Shown here: one piece after another, positions 18,940 through 28,412 of the stretch
Position numbering within the stretch: the stretch's first letter is position 1
Layout: every line of letters starts with the position of its first letter
Source of the DNA: Treponema sp.
GTDB taxonomy: Bacteria > Spirochaetota > Spirochaetia > Treponematales > Treponemataceae
Direction: 5' to 3'
NCBI GenBank assembly: GCA_016286535.1
Contig: JAEESZ010000001.1
Span: 124,001-188,000, forward strand
Length of the DNA stretch: 64,000 nt
Made by a program: the position numbers and the translations under genes
Notes under the pieces: generated by a model
What the model was told of the DNA's origin: nothing
Seen by the model: the letters and a program-made list of their open reading frames with translations, nothing else
Database searches by the model: none

Positions 18940-18974
18940 AAAAATCTCCCATAAACAAAAATTCTGTTTGTGCT

Positions 18975-19004
18975 ATTATAAATAAAAAAAACACTGCTTT
19001 TCAA
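18975..19004 (-). promoter_or_regulatory. promoter of the oadGAB operon
   Basis: TTGAAA, 18 nt, TATAAT on the minus strand, with a leader of about 30 nt before the oadG start. The -35 lies inside the long inverted repeat that follows the upstream esterase gene. Confidence 0.65.
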
Positions 19005-19073
19005 TCAGAAAATCCCCCCACTCCTATTAAATTTATAAAAATATGGAGATTTTACAATAAAAAACAGTGTTTT
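18983..19073 (-). terminator. bipartite inverted repeat after the esterase gene, overlapping the oad promoter
   Basis: Outer arms AAAACACTG / CAGTGTTTT with inner arms AAAATCTCC / GGAG..GGATTTT, followed by eight T on the minus strand. It looks like a terminator for the 20331-to-19105 transcript built across the -35 of the next operon. Confidence 0.5.
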
Positions 19074-19104
19074 ATAAAAGTATGTTAGTTTTTTATAACA
19101 AAAG

Positions 19105-20331
19105 CTATTTTACGGCTAAAATTCCTGTAATGTTACAGAACTTTCCTTCTGCACTCTTAGGAGCTCTTTTTGAGCACTGGATGTGAACCGTAAACTTTTT
19201 GGCTTTTTCTTCGTTAACAAGTTCTTTATAAGCCCAGCCCAGGTAACCCTTTCTGTAAGAAACATAACAGTTTAAAGGAACCTTTGGACCTTCTTTTCCG
19301 TCAGGGGATTCTACCCAGGCAATAGCATCTCGGAACTGATCACTTTCGCTGTAAGTAAGGCCAATTGAAGAAGCTTCTATTGTAAAGGTGATTTCTGCAC
19401 CACTGACATTTGTTTCCCAGCCTTTTTTTGCGTTTCCATGGGCAACCCATTCGCTGTGAACAGGACTGCCTTCAGTCCAGCCGGAATTTGATTTTGCCTT
19501 AAGGTCTGAAGAAGTATAATAAAGAACATTTTCTATACAGTCTTTATTTAAGGCTGGAGGAAGAGCCTGTACAGAAGGGATTTTTGCCTCCTCTTCCGGC
19601 AGAGTCTTCCACACTTCTTCCCATTTTGCTTCAAGGAATTTTGAAATATTATCATGTCCCTTATTATTCGGATGAACATTTTCTTCTCCGTCAAAGAACT
19701 GGTTAAAATCTGCATTTTTATCTTCATTAAAAAGGCAGTCTTTCCAGCTTACATAAGGAATATGATAATACTCACAGATTTTCTGCTGCTCGGCCTGATT
19801 ACTGTTATATGGGGCATTTCTTTCGTTTACAAAGAGTGCCATAACGGCAGTCTGAGGATTACTAAGGAGTTTTCGCATAATTCCTTCGTAAGTTCTCTGT
19901 CTTACCTGAGGCTGAAGCCACTGATCATTCATTGCAAATTCAACAATTACTAAATCAGGATTATATTTTAAAACATGGTCTTCAAGTCTTGCTACCGCAA
20001 AAGCAGAATCGGTTCCGCTTACACCGGCATTTGCAAAGCGAAGGTTAGAATCATATTCATCTGCAAAATCTGAAAGCCAGCTTGAAAATACTCCAGCCCA
20101 GCCTTTCTGTCTGGCAGGAGATGCATTAAAGCCTGTAGTTATTGAACCGCCAACAGCTACAACCTGAACGCTTTCTCCTCTCCTGATCTTAGCCATTACA
20201 TTGTAAAGTCTTGTATTTTCATTTTCTTTCATAACTTCAACTCCATTGCCTGTTTTATTCTTTGATTTAGAAATCAAAGGCATTAATGTAACAAAAAAGA
20301 TAACTCCCAGACAGAAAAGTTTTTTCATCAT
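19105..20331 (-). CDS. secreted SGNH/GDSL esterase with C-terminal beta domain
   Basis: 408 aa with an N-terminal signal (KKLFCLGVIFFVTLMPLIS). SGNH blocks are clear: VVAVGGSITTG (Ser63), GVSGTDS near 107, FAMND near 133 and NVHPNNKGH near 225 with the catalytic His. The C-terminal ~130 residues look like a beta-sandwich, as in some carbohydrate esterases. It most likely removes acyl groups from plant polysaccharide or cell-surface glycan outside the cytoplasm; the substrate is not shown by the sequence. It is the last gene of cassette 2, 26 bp after the 570-aa binding protein, with GAGG before the start, so uptake and deacylation would be coexpressed. Family number uncertain. Confidence 0.82.
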   Translation of the reverse strand: MMKKLFCLGVIFFVTLMPLISKSKNKTGNGVEVMKENENTRLYNVMAKIRRGESVQVVAVGGSITTGFNASPARQKGWAGVFSSWLSDFADEYDSNLRFANAGVSGTDSAFAVARLEDHVLKYNPDLVIVEFAMNDQWLQPQVRQRTYEGIMRKLLSNPQTAVMALFVNERNAPYNSNQAEQQKICEYYHIPYVSWKDCLFNEDKNADFNQFFDGEENVHPNNKGHDNISKFLEAKWEEVWKTLPEEEAKIPSVQALPPALNKDCIENVLYYTSSDLKAKSNSGWTEGSPVHSEWVAHGNAKKGWETNVSGAEITFTIEASSIGLTYSESDQFRDAIAWVESPDGKEGPKVPLNCYVSYRKGYLGWAYKELVNEEKAKKFTVHIQCSKRAPKSAEGKFCNITGILAVK

Positions 20332-20357
20332 AATAGGCCTCGTAAGCTTAAATATTT

Positions 20358-22070
20358 TTAGTCAATTTTTTCAACAATCTTAATGTTATCGATTAAGAAG
20401 TCTTTCATGTTATGGCCACTAATCTGAAGACCAATTCTACCATTCTGTAAAACATCCATAATAGTTGCTTTCATATGGTATACTTCATCTTTTGATTCAA
20501 TAGTTTTACGTGTCCAGCCATATTTATGAAGGTCATTATCATAAGCCTGTACAGAAACATAAGCTTCTTCTCCAGGTTCTTTTAATGCCTTAATATCGAA
20601 TTCAACTTCGTAGCTTCTCCAGCCAACAATACCAAGTAAAGCAGGATCTGTTAAACAGTAAGCTACATCTTCGCCGTCAACTTCATAATCGCAGGCAATC
20701 TTCAAAGAACCGGCTTCAATTCCTTTTGGTTCAAATGAAATCTGTACAGAAGAATATTCTGTATCTGGCATTGGCTTAAAGGCAGCAAGCATCTTGTTGT
20801 TTTTGAAAACTTCGTTTACAGCCTTGAAAGGAAGACGTTCAAGTTTTCCAACAGGTTTGTTTGCATCCTGTACTAAAGCAACTGCCTTTGGTTCCCATGA
20901 AGCAATAGCTGTAGCAGGAGAGTTTCCTGACCATACAATTTCGCCAAGGAAGCTGTTTACAATGCTTTCGATTGGAGATGTTGTATAAGAAGGATACCAG
21001 CGGCTCTTTTCCATCTGTTCACCAAGAGCAAAGATTTCTTCCGGCCATACTTTTGCACGGTCTTTTGTATCATTTTCGTAAGTTGCTTCAACAACACAGT
21101 CAATGTAAATACCTGCATATTTTTTGTTCTGTGAACCTGCACCAATTCCGTAACCGTCACATTCGTAAATATTTTTGTGTTCTTTGTTGCTTGGTCCAAA
21201 AGGAACAGGAACATAAATAATTTCATCACGGGTATTCTTTAATACGGCAGGAGGATCGTATTCACGTCCCATTACCATAGCTACAGTTCTGCTTGCAAGA
21301 CCATCTGTAATAATAGAGTTATCCTGCTGATACCAGCCGTCATTTTTAGCATTCTGAAGATATACTAAAGCTTCTGTTACTCTCTGATCTTCCATGTTTA
21401 AAGTGATTTTACCCTTTGAGTCGATGTTTGTAAGTGTAACACCGTTTGCATAGAGTAAACCTTCTGTATACCAGTTACCAAAACCCCAGCGGTCAATTGT
21501 ACCAGAACCTGTTGTATCTTTTGTAAGTTTTAATGCTAAAGAACGAAGGTGATCCCAGTCCCATTTTCCAGCCTTCCACAAAGCTAAAGGCTGATCTTTT
21601 TCTGCGATACCCTGTTCATCCATTAATGACTTGTTGTATAAAATAATCCAGTAGTGATCAGAAGTTTTTGCAGATGCAACATAATAGCTGCCTTCATATT
21701 TAAAACAGCCGTCCATAGCATCTTTACTTAAATATTTTGCATCTAAGTTTACATACTGATTGATTGGTTCAAAATAGTGTTTTGTAAAGAATTTTGGGAA
21801 GTCAGCATTTCTTGCAAAACAAACATCAATAGGAGTTCCTGCTGCCATATAAGTAAGAAGTTTAGATTCCAGAGAACCCCAGTCACCCATTACAAAAGTA
21901 ACCTTTCCACCTGTTTTTGCAGTATATTTTTCTGCAGCCTGAACCATAATATCTTTTTTACTGCGTGGGTTTGTACCCGGTCTGAATACAGTGATATTAG
22001 GACTCTCTTTTGCAAATAAACCTGCAACCATCAAACCAAAAATTGCTGCTACAATTCTAGTTTTTTTCAT
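20358..22070 (-). CDS. solute-binding protein with extra C-terminal ligand-binding-like domain (cassette 2, importer B)
   Basis: 570 aa. The signal MKKTRIVAAIFGLMVAGLFA has no lipobox Cys, so the mature protein may be soluble in the periplasm, unlike the lipoprotein of cassette 1. The family 1 binding domain covers about 25-415 (MGDWGSLESKLLTYMAAGTPID; LALWKAGKWDWDHLRSLALK). The last ~150 residues form a separate beta-rich domain ending DFLIDNIKIVEK, the type of ending seen in carbohydrate-binding jelly rolls. GGAGG precedes the ATG. It has its own extended -10 promoter with a palindrome across the likely start point. Confidence 0.87.
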   Translation of the reverse strand: MKKTRIVAAIFGLMVAGLFAKESPNITVFRPGTNPRSKKDIMVQAAEKYTAKTGGKVTFVMGDWGSLESKLLTYMAAGTPIDVCFARNADFPKFFTKHYFEPINQYVNLDAKYLSKDAMDGCFKYEGSYYVASAKTSDHYWIILYNKSLMDEQGIAEKDQPLALWKAGKWDWDHLRSLALKLTKDTTGSGTIDRWGFGNWYTEGLLYANGVTLTNIDSKGKITLNMEDQRVTEALVYLQNAKNDGWYQQDNSIITDGLASRTVAMVMGREYDPPAVLKNTRDEIIYVPVPFGPSNKEHKNIYECDGYGIGAGSQNKKYAGIYIDCVVEATYENDTKDRAKVWPEEIFALGEQMEKSRWYPSYTTSPIESIVNSFLGEIVWSGNSPATAIASWEPKAVALVQDANKPVGKLERLPFKAVNEVFKNNKMLAAFKPMPDTEYSSVQISFEPKGIEAGSLKIACDYEVDGEDVAYCLTDPALLGIVGWRSYEVEFDIKALKEPGEEAYVSVQAYDNDLHKYGWTRKTIESKDEVYHMKATIMDVLQNGRIGLQISGHNMKDFLIDNIKIVEKID

Positions 22071-22119
22071 TTTTTCCTCCTGACTTTTTATAACATTTTA
22101 TAAAAACAATTCTATAACA

Positions 22120-22137
22120 AATCTGACAGAACAGATT
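22120..22137. promoter_or_regulatory. palindrome at the start point of the cassette 2 binding-protein promoter
   Basis: AATCTG, 6 nt, CAGATT, immediately downstream of the extended -10 (22138..22146) and spanning the expected transcription start. An operator or a 5'-end hairpin are both possible. Confidence 0.4.
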
Positions 22138-22146
22138 ATTATACCA
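22138..22146 (-). promoter_or_regulatory. extended -10 promoter for the cassette 2 binding protein
   Basis: TGGTATAAT on the minus strand, a perfect TGn-extended -10, lying between the permease stop (22158) and the binding-protein start (22070). It gives a leader of about 60 nt. The same placement is seen at 2283..2291 in cassette 1. Confidence 0.55.
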
Positions 22147-22157
22147 TAATTTTTTTT

Positions 22158-23132
22158 CTAGCCTACAAGACCAGATCTTGTAATACTTTCTGTAAAGTAT
22201 TTTTGAGCGAAAATATAGAGTAATAAAAGCGGCATAATGACAACAAAACAGGCTGCTTCAAGAATTGAACTTTCAGCCAGTGCCATATTTTCTGCATTCA
22301 TTGACTCTGCCAGTAAAGACAAACGATCCTGCAAAACAGTTACACCTACCGACAAAGGATAATTATCTACATAGAACATAACTGCAAGGTAATAGTCGTT
22401 CCAGTGCCATACAATAGAAAACAATAAGATTACAATAATAATGCTTCCTACATTTGGAACCATAATTCTTATAAAGGTAGAAAAAGGATTACAGCCGTCA
22501 ACATAAGCGGCTTCCTCAAGTTCCTTTGGCATACCTGAGAAGAACTGACGGATCATGTAAATGTAAAGTCCGGAACGGATTCCTACCCCAGTTGCAGACA
22601 TAATATAGAAAGGCCAGTTTGTATTTAATAAGTTAATACTTACCGCATCTCCATGATTAAAGGGTCTTAAAAGCTGACCAAGATAGAAGAAATCAAAGAA
22701 GTGGAACTTTACATATAAAGGAATAATTATTGTAGAAGATGGAACAATAATTGTAAAAATAAGGCAGGCAAAAAGAAGGTTCTTACCCTTAAAATTAAAG
22801 CGGGAAAAACCATATGCAACCATAAGGCAGACAAAAACCTGCACGATTACAGATGGCACAAGAATTCCGATTGTTTTTAATATGGAATCTTTAAAACCGA
22901 TTAATTCATCTGCGAAAGCAAAGTTACTCATGGTAAGAGTTTTTGGAATCCAGATGATGGTTGGGTCAAGTCTGTCTACAGGTGCTCTGAACGCATTTGA
23001 AAGCAAAAAGAGTACAGGATAGAGCAAAACATATGACATTCCCAGAAGAAAGAGAAATCTGAAAATCTTTACTATTATACTAAGCGATTTATCTGCCAGT
23101 GATTTATTTTTGAATTTAAAACCTTTTGTCAT
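22158..23132 (-). CDS. ABC sugar permease, MalG/LplC type (cassette 2, importer B)
   Basis: 324 aa with six predicted membrane segments. EAA loop EEAAYVDGCNPFSTFIRIMVP near 215, matching 2360..3355 of cassette 1. It pairs with 23145..24053 encoded 12 bp upstream. No linked ATPase. Confidence 0.93.
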   Translation of the reverse strand: MTKGFKFKNKSLADKSLSIIVKIFRFLFLLGMSYVLLYPVLFLLSNAFRAPVDRLDPTIIWIPKTLTMSNFAFADELIGFKDSILKTIGILVPSVIVQVFVCLMVAYGFSRFNFKGKNLLFACLIFTIIVPSSTIIIPLYVKFHFFDFFYLGQLLRPFNHGDAVSINLLNTNWPFYIMSATGVGIRSGLYIYMIRQFFSGMPKELEEAAYVDGCNPFSTFIRIMVPNVGSIIIVILLFSIVWHWNDYYLAVMFYVDNYPLSVGVTVLQDRLSLLAESMNAENMALAESSILEAACFVVIMPLLLLYIFAQKYFTESITRSGLVG

Positions 23133-23144
23133 AGTCCACCTGCC

Positions 23145-24053
23145 CTAGTTCAAAGCCTTGTTTACATTTTTAGTAAGTAACACATTAACAAGACCAATAA
23201 TTGCCAAAACAATCACGAAATATACTATAGAAATTGTTGTAGAATAAGCGTAATTTCCCTGCCCTACATAGGTTACAATCATACGCATTACCTTATTGGA
23301 ATAATCCGTAAAGTAATCAATGATGGAATAAATTACAGTTGTTACGATTGTTGGAGAAATCATAATGAATGTAATTTTCCAGAAGGTTTCCCATTCTGTA
23401 GCACCTTCAATTCTTGCAGCTTCGTACATAGAATCCGGAATTGAGTGTAAAGCAGATAATAATAGAAGAATCTGTACACCACTTTTCCAGGTAAGGTCAA
23501 ATACGGCTCCTACGGTTGAAGTAATAATTTTTACCACCTGGGCATTCAAACCAGATTTAATTAAAACTTCATTTATAAGACCAGTCTGAAAGAGGGTTCC
23601 GGCCTGTCCGTTTGTTCCGGAAAGAACATTTTCCCTTAAAATTGTAATTACAACTCCGGAAGAAATAATTACCGGTAAGAAGAAGATTGAACGCATCATT
23701 GTTCTTCCCCTGAAGTCATTGCGCAGTAAAAGTGCAATAAAAAGGCTGAAGAAAACAATGATTGGAACCTGATACAAAATATTTAAGGTTGAATCTACAA
23801 TTGCACGGGTAAAATCAGGGTCTACGGTAAAGGCTCTTACATAGTTGTCCAGACCGCAGAAATCCATTCTTAAACCGGCACTTGTAATGTTCATTTCATT
23901 AAAGGTATAGGTAAAAGCTGTAATAAGAGGCACTGCAAAGAAACAGATAAAACCTAACAGCCAGGGAGCAATAAATACGTATCCCCAGCGTGACTGTCTT
24001 TCAATAAGTCCAGCTTTTTTACTTTCTTTCTTTATTTTCTTATTTTTTTCCAT
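23145..24053 (-). CDS. ABC sugar permease, MalF/LplB type (cassette 2, importer B)
   Basis: 302 aa. Lys-rich N-terminus, first membrane segment WGYVFIAPWLLGFICFF, EAA loop MYEAARIEGATEWETFWKITF near 215. The Pro normally ending the EAA motif is replaced (KITFIM), a small deviation. Counterpart of 3348..4283. It starts 2 bp after the stop of the DUF5696-like gene, so the two are tightly linked in translation. Confidence 0.92.
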   Translation of the reverse strand: MEKNKKIKKESKKAGLIERQSRWGYVFIAPWLLGFICFFAVPLITAFTYTFNEMNITSAGLRMDFCGLDNYVRAFTVDPDFTRAIVDSTLNILYQVPIIVFFSLFIALLLRNDFRGRTMMRSIFFLPVIISSGVVITILRENVLSGTNGQAGTLFQTGLINEVLIKSGLNAQVVKIITSTVGAVFDLTWKSGVQILLLLSALHSIPDSMYEAARIEGATEWETFWKITFIMISPTIVTTVIYSIIDYFTDYSNKVMRMIVTYVGQGNYAYSTTISIVYFVIVLAIIGLVNVLLTKNVNKALN

Positions 24054-24055
24054 AA

Positions 24056-26296
24056 CTAGTTCCTTCCTACCGCAAACGAATATGGGGCGGCTGTAAGTCC
24101 TTCTTCAGTAACTTCCTTATCAGAATAATTGGTAAGGATTTTTGTACCATCTTCGTAAATAGTAATTCTGGCCCCGTTTTCAAAAACCTTGTGACCGGTT
24201 ATTGTTTTTCCACTAAGCTTTTCAAGAATATCTTTTACAGCCTTATAGTTTTCTACCGATTCTTCCAGCCAGTCCTCTGCATAGGCAAAGGAATAAGACT
24301 GAAGACGGGAATCTCTTAATTCGTCCTGATTTTTTGTAATCCACAAATAAGAAATATCTGAACCTGTTTCCAGAAGCTTGAGTAAATAAGTTTCATTATC
24401 CAGTGACTGGTTTGCACTAAGATTTGAGAAAGGAATATATCCCTTAATTACAATCTGATAGAAAGGTACAGAATAGTTTTCAATTTCAAAATCACTTGAT
24501 CTTACCGGAGCATCTGTAATGTAAGATACTGACGAAAAGGCATAATAAAAAGGACGGCTTAAAAGCAAAGGATTTGTATTTGCTGTAGAAGACAAAAGCT
24601 CTTCGAAGCCTGCAGCAGTCTGATCTCGGGAAGAACCATTGTTTCCAAAATCTGAGCCGACATTATTTCCAAGGGAGTCTAAAGCAAGGCCGTTTCCTTC
24701 GTATTTTTTAGAGAACTTCTTAAGGAACTTCTCGTAAAACTTCTTTACAAAAGGAAGTCGGAGCATCCAGTAAGAATAATTATCTGAACCTGTTTTTTCG
24801 TCAAAGGTAGACATGCGGTAATCAGGGATTGTAACCGGAGACTTATTTATCTGGCGGTTAGCAGAAAGCTCTTTAATATGTTTTAAGTCTGTCTTATAAA
24901 CATTTACAAAATCTGCACCAAGATAAAAATCTGCTGTCTTTTCTTTAAGGAAGCTGATTAAAGATTTTAAGCCTCTTTTACCACCAAGACTTTTTGCAGG
25001 AACAGGTTTTGAAGGATATTTTCCAAATAATCCGCCGTTAATCCAGCCGTCATATTTTACAACAAAGTTTTCTACCCCCTGGTCTTCCAGTTCTGTTACA
25101 ATTTTTGTTACATCTTCAAAAGGGGTAAAAGGAATATTTACTCTGGAAGGGAGTCCAAAAACTGCCTTCTTTTTTGTACCGGCGCCAATAAAATTAAGGT
25201 TCATAGAAAAATCTTTGTCAGTTTTTTCTACAGGGAAGAGATCCTTATCCTGTAAGTATTTTCTATATTTATTAGCCATGCCGACATAATCATTTTCGTT
25301 CTTATCGAGAAAGATATATCGTACAGAATAATAATCCTTGCAGTTTGGCATATCTCTTTTCTGGAAAATACTGATGTTTCTTGGAGTTCCGGTTCTTTCG
25401 CGGAAGGTAAAGGTATCTACATCGCGGATAATACACTTTGAGTTTACATTATTGTAAGAAGTCATCTGGCCGGAAGTTGAAGCCGACACAATTGAGTTAG
25501 ACCTGTTTTCTTCTACAACTGCAATAAAGCCTGCATTTTCGCGGCTAAGGCCAAAGACCGGAAGATATACATCTTCTACGACAGTTTTTTTCATGGCAGG
25601 GACAATAGATTTATCTCTTCCATAAACATACTGTGAATAAAGACTTGAAGATTTATTATTATCAAAATTAATGATGGCTCCGCTACCGTCCGGAACAAAA
25701 ATAAAGCCCTTCTCTCCCTTAGGAGCAGCACCAAAATATGGAAGGAGTGTAATATCCAGAAGACGTAAAACTCCTAAAGTACTTTCAGGATCTTCTTCCT
25801 CTTCTTCAATTTCATCAAAATAGAATTTTACAACCAGACTGTCATCTTCGAGACTTACATGCAAAGGAATAAAAAAGCCGTCTCTTTTGAAGTTGTGATT
25901 TAATACAAAACCATCATCTTCTCTTTCTACCCTGAAACCGCCCCTTACAACTGCATTCATATAAGAGTTGGCAGGATAAAAAGATCCCTTACTGTCTTTT
26001 GTATTAACCTGCATAAGAGAAGCAAGGGCATTTTTATTATAACCTGAAGCAAAATCATCAGATTCCCAGTCTAAAGGAGATGAATACCATACATAACCGG
26101 AAGCCTTTACTCTTACGGCAAAAACTGCCCTTTCTTTATTTAAGTATAATTCAAGACTTTTACTTGAGTTATAAAACTGGAAGCCCTGACTTTCCAGAGT
26201 ATCAGGGGTCCAGTATGCTGAGTCTGTAAGAGCAAAAAGACCCGAACAAAGTAAAAACAAACCAGATATAAGTATTAATGCTTTCTTAATTTTCAT
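24056..26296 (-). CDS. secreted DUF5696-like protein, possible glycan-acting TIM barrel (cassette 2)
   Basis: 746 aa from the ATG at 26296. The ORF track begins 20 codons earlier inside the upstream gene and would mask the signal peptide MKIKKALILISGLFLLCSGLFA. The domain layout matches the 892-aa protein of cassette 1: a beta-rich N-terminal half (FIFVPDGSGAIINFDNN near 215) and a barrel-like half with YDGWINGGLFGKYPS near 430 and LALDSLGNNVGSDFG near 545, whose acidic residues line up with the possible catalytic RDNGS of the paralogue. It should be exported, whereas the paralogue is anchored. A glycan-cleaving or glycan-binding role is inference. Confidence 0.73.
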   Translation of the reverse strand: MKIKKALILISGLFLLCSGLFALTDSAYWTPDTLESQGFQFYNSSKSLELYLNKERAVFAVRVKASGYVWYSSPLDWESDDFASGYNKNALASLMQVNTKDSKGSFYPANSYMNAVVRGGFRVEREDDGFVLNHNFKRDGFFIPLHVSLEDDSLVVKFYFDEIEEEEEDPESTLGVLRLLDITLLPYFGAAPKGEKGFIFVPDGSGAIINFDNNKSSSLYSQYVYGRDKSIVPAMKKTVVEDVYLPVFGLSRENAGFIAVVEENRSNSIVSASTSGQMTSYNNVNSKCIIRDVDTFTFRERTGTPRNISIFQKRDMPNCKDYYSVRYIFLDKNENDYVGMANKYRKYLQDKDLFPVEKTDKDFSMNLNFIGAGTKKKAVFGLPSRVNIPFTPFEDVTKIVTELEDQGVENFVVKYDGWINGGLFGKYPSKPVPAKSLGGKRGLKSLISFLKEKTADFYLGADFVNVYKTDLKHIKELSANRQINKSPVTIPDYRMSTFDEKTGSDNYSYWMLRLPFVKKFYEKFLKKFSKKYEGNGLALDSLGNNVGSDFGNNGSSRDQTAAGFEELLSSTANTNPLLLSRPFYYAFSSVSYITDAPVRSSDFEIENYSVPFYQIVIKGYIPFSNLSANQSLDNETYLLKLLETGSDISYLWITKNQDELRDSRLQSYSFAYAEDWLEESVENYKAVKDILEKLSGKTITGHKVFENGARITIYEDGTKILTNYSDKEVTEEGLTAAPYSFAVGRN

Positions 26297-26307
26297 CCTG
26301 CTGCCCC

Positions 26308-28404
26308 CTACATTCTCATCATAATTTCCTGCGCAATGGTTGCAATAAAGGACCATAACTGCGCAAAGAGCGAAACAAAAAGCATACCAATTAAAATTAC
26401 AAGGAATGCACCAAGCAAAGTTAATAACATGGAACCGACAGTTTTATTCATTGTGTACTGATGGGCAGATTTTGTTGCCAGAAGCAGCTGTACAAGGCCC
26501 CAGATTTGAACAAAAGCAACTATAATATTCATAAAGAAAGCTTCATCTGCAGTAATAACATTGCTTATAATAATTACAGGAATGATGGTTATAAGATATG
26601 TCATTCTTGTATAGGCAAAGTTAATCCAGATTTCGCGGAAAGTTCCCTTTCCATCCTGTAAAGTACACAAAGCCCAGTTTGTAACACTCCACAAAATTGC
26701 AAGTCCCCAGGTTGAAGCCATAATAATAAAGATATTCATATTATCAAGGCGGTTTTTATTAAAAATAAAACCTTTGCACTGGTATTCAAAAACTTCTGCT
26801 ATGAGCCATAAAAGAATAATTATGTTTGCAATCATTACAGAACCTTTTGTTTTATGTTCAAGTTTAAATTCTTCCCAGCCCTTGAAAGGATGCAAAACAA
26901 GATAGAATGGATAATACCATTTACTTATTTCGTATACGTGCTGAATTTCCTTCTTTTTACCGTATTTTGCCTTTAATGGAGGCAGAACAAAAATTGCAAG
27001 GAGGATTGCAAGAAGAATAAGCATTAAGCCGACAAAGTATTTACGTAAAAAGGCTGTTCTGTATTCATGGAAAGAATCTGAATAAGCTGCATGATATTCA
27101 GCCTGTTTATAATAATCCATTGCCTTGTCGTATTCTTTAAGTCTTTCGTAAGCCCGGCCAATTCCCCTTAAAACAATAAAATTATTTCTGTCCATCTTAA
27201 GGGCTTCGAACCATGGTTCAAGGGCATCTTCAAAATAGCCCTGCTCGTAAAGATTTGTTGCTTCTATTAAAGCGGCACCAAATCTTGTAGTTTTAAAACA
27301 GGTAATAGAATTACGCACATTGTCTAAAACAAAAAGTTTTCCGTTTGAACTTACAATATCAACAGGATTTTTAAAGGAACCTTCCTGGTTTCCGGTTCCA
27401 CCAAAAATTGTAAGCAGGTTACAAGACTGGTCGTAAACAAAGATACGGCCGCGTTCACTGTCCAGACAGGAAATAAAATTATCCTTATCTACATCAACTG
27501 CAACAAGATTTGTTTTTTCTACCCTGTTTGTATAGGTGTTTTCAAGATCTCCAAAGAAAGCTAACTCCGGCTTTTTACCCTTAAAGAGAATATTCTGAGA
27601 AAGAGGATTTAATTTTCTTATCTGACCTTTCTGATAGTTATCTCCATAGTTAGAAACTGTGTAAATAAAACCTTCACTGTCTATATCAAAATTTACATAT
27701 TCAACAGGAACATAACGGTACATTCGGTCCCTCTGTTCCTTTGTAGTAAATTTTCGCCAGATACGGTCTGAACGGAGCTTGCTTGTTACGTTTACCTTAT
27801 TTGAACCAAAGAAGCCGAGGAAGTCGCCGTTTTCGTCAAAGGTATAGGCACCTTCATAGCAGCCCATGGAAAGAACATAAATTACTCCAAGGTGGTCAAC
27901 AAGAACCTTATCGGGAATAAATTCTGTCTGTTCATCAATAAGATCTGTAACAGGTTTTATGATTGAACGCAGATAATTTCCATCATTATCAAATATTAAA
28001 ACCCTTTTATTACCGCGGTCACAAACATAGATTTTTCCATTGTCTGCAAGGTACATTCCCCGGCAATCTTTTATCTGCTGATTATCTTTCTGTAAATCAA
28101 TTAAACGAAGAAGATTTAAGTCTGAATCAAAAACAACAATGCGCTTGTTACCTGAATCAAGAACATAAATATTTCCATCAGCATCTGTAGACATATCCAT
28201 AGGATTTAAAAAATCACCTATTCCATAATCTGATGCTGTAATAAATTTCTGAACTTCGTAAGCTGCAGGAGCCGGAATAGAAGTATCCCATACACCATAG
28301 TTATAAGAAAGCCATGGAACAGGAGCTGCTTCCGGAGCAGATGCAAAAAGCCATGAAGTAAAAACTGAAATCAATATTAAAAAACTAATAAAAAACTTTT
28401 TCAT
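26308..28404 (-). CDS. fused NHL-repeat/TPR/Yip1-like membrane protein (cassette 2)
   Basis: 698 aa. Signal MKKFFISFLILISVFTSWLFA, then NHL blades (IYVLDSGNKRIVVFD, IYVCDRGNKRVLIFD, LFVLDNVRNSITCF), TPR-like helices near 400-440 (LRGIGRAYERLKEYDKAMDYY), a membrane helix near 460 (VGLMLILLAILLAIFVLPPL), and a Yip1-like part from about 495 (VLHPFKGWEEFKLEHKTKGS; TNWALCTLQDGKG) with about five helices. It equals the products of 7650..9122 and 6976..7653 joined in one chain. The topology places the propeller in the periplasm and the Yip1 part in the membrane. Function unknown; the fusion shows a functional partnership. Confidence 0.8.
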   Translation of the reverse strand: MKKFFISFLILISVFTSWLFASAPEAAPVPWLSYNYGVWDTSIPAPAAYEVQKFITASDYGIGDFLNPMDMSTDADGNIYVLDSGNKRIVVFDSDLNLLRLIDLQKDNQQIKDCRGMYLADNGKIYVCDRGNKRVLIFDNDGNYLRSIIKPVTDLIDEQTEFIPDKVLVDHLGVIYVLSMGCYEGAYTFDENGDFLGFFGSNKVNVTSKLRSDRIWRKFTTKEQRDRMYRYVPVEYVNFDIDSEGFIYTVSNYGDNYQKGQIRKLNPLSQNILFKGKKPELAFFGDLENTYTNRVEKTNLVAVDVDKDNFISCLDSERGRIFVYDQSCNLLTIFGGTGNQEGSFKNPVDIVSSNGKLFVLDNVRNSITCFKTTRFGAALIEATNLYEQGYFEDALEPWFEALKMDRNNFIVLRGIGRAYERLKEYDKAMDYYKQAEYHAAYSDSFHEYRTAFLRKYFVGLMLILLAILLAIFVLPPLKAKYGKKKEIQHVYEISKWYYPFYLVLHPFKGWEEFKLEHKTKGSVMIANIIILLWLIAEVFEYQCKGFIFNKNRLDNMNIFIIMASTWGLAILWSVTNWALCTLQDGKGTFREIWINFAYTRMTYLITIIPVIIISNVITADEAFFMNIIVAFVQIWGLVQLLLATKSAHQYTMNKTVGSMLLTLLGAFLVILIGMLFVSLFAQLWSFIATIAQEIMMRM

Positions 28405-28412
28405 TTTGCCCC

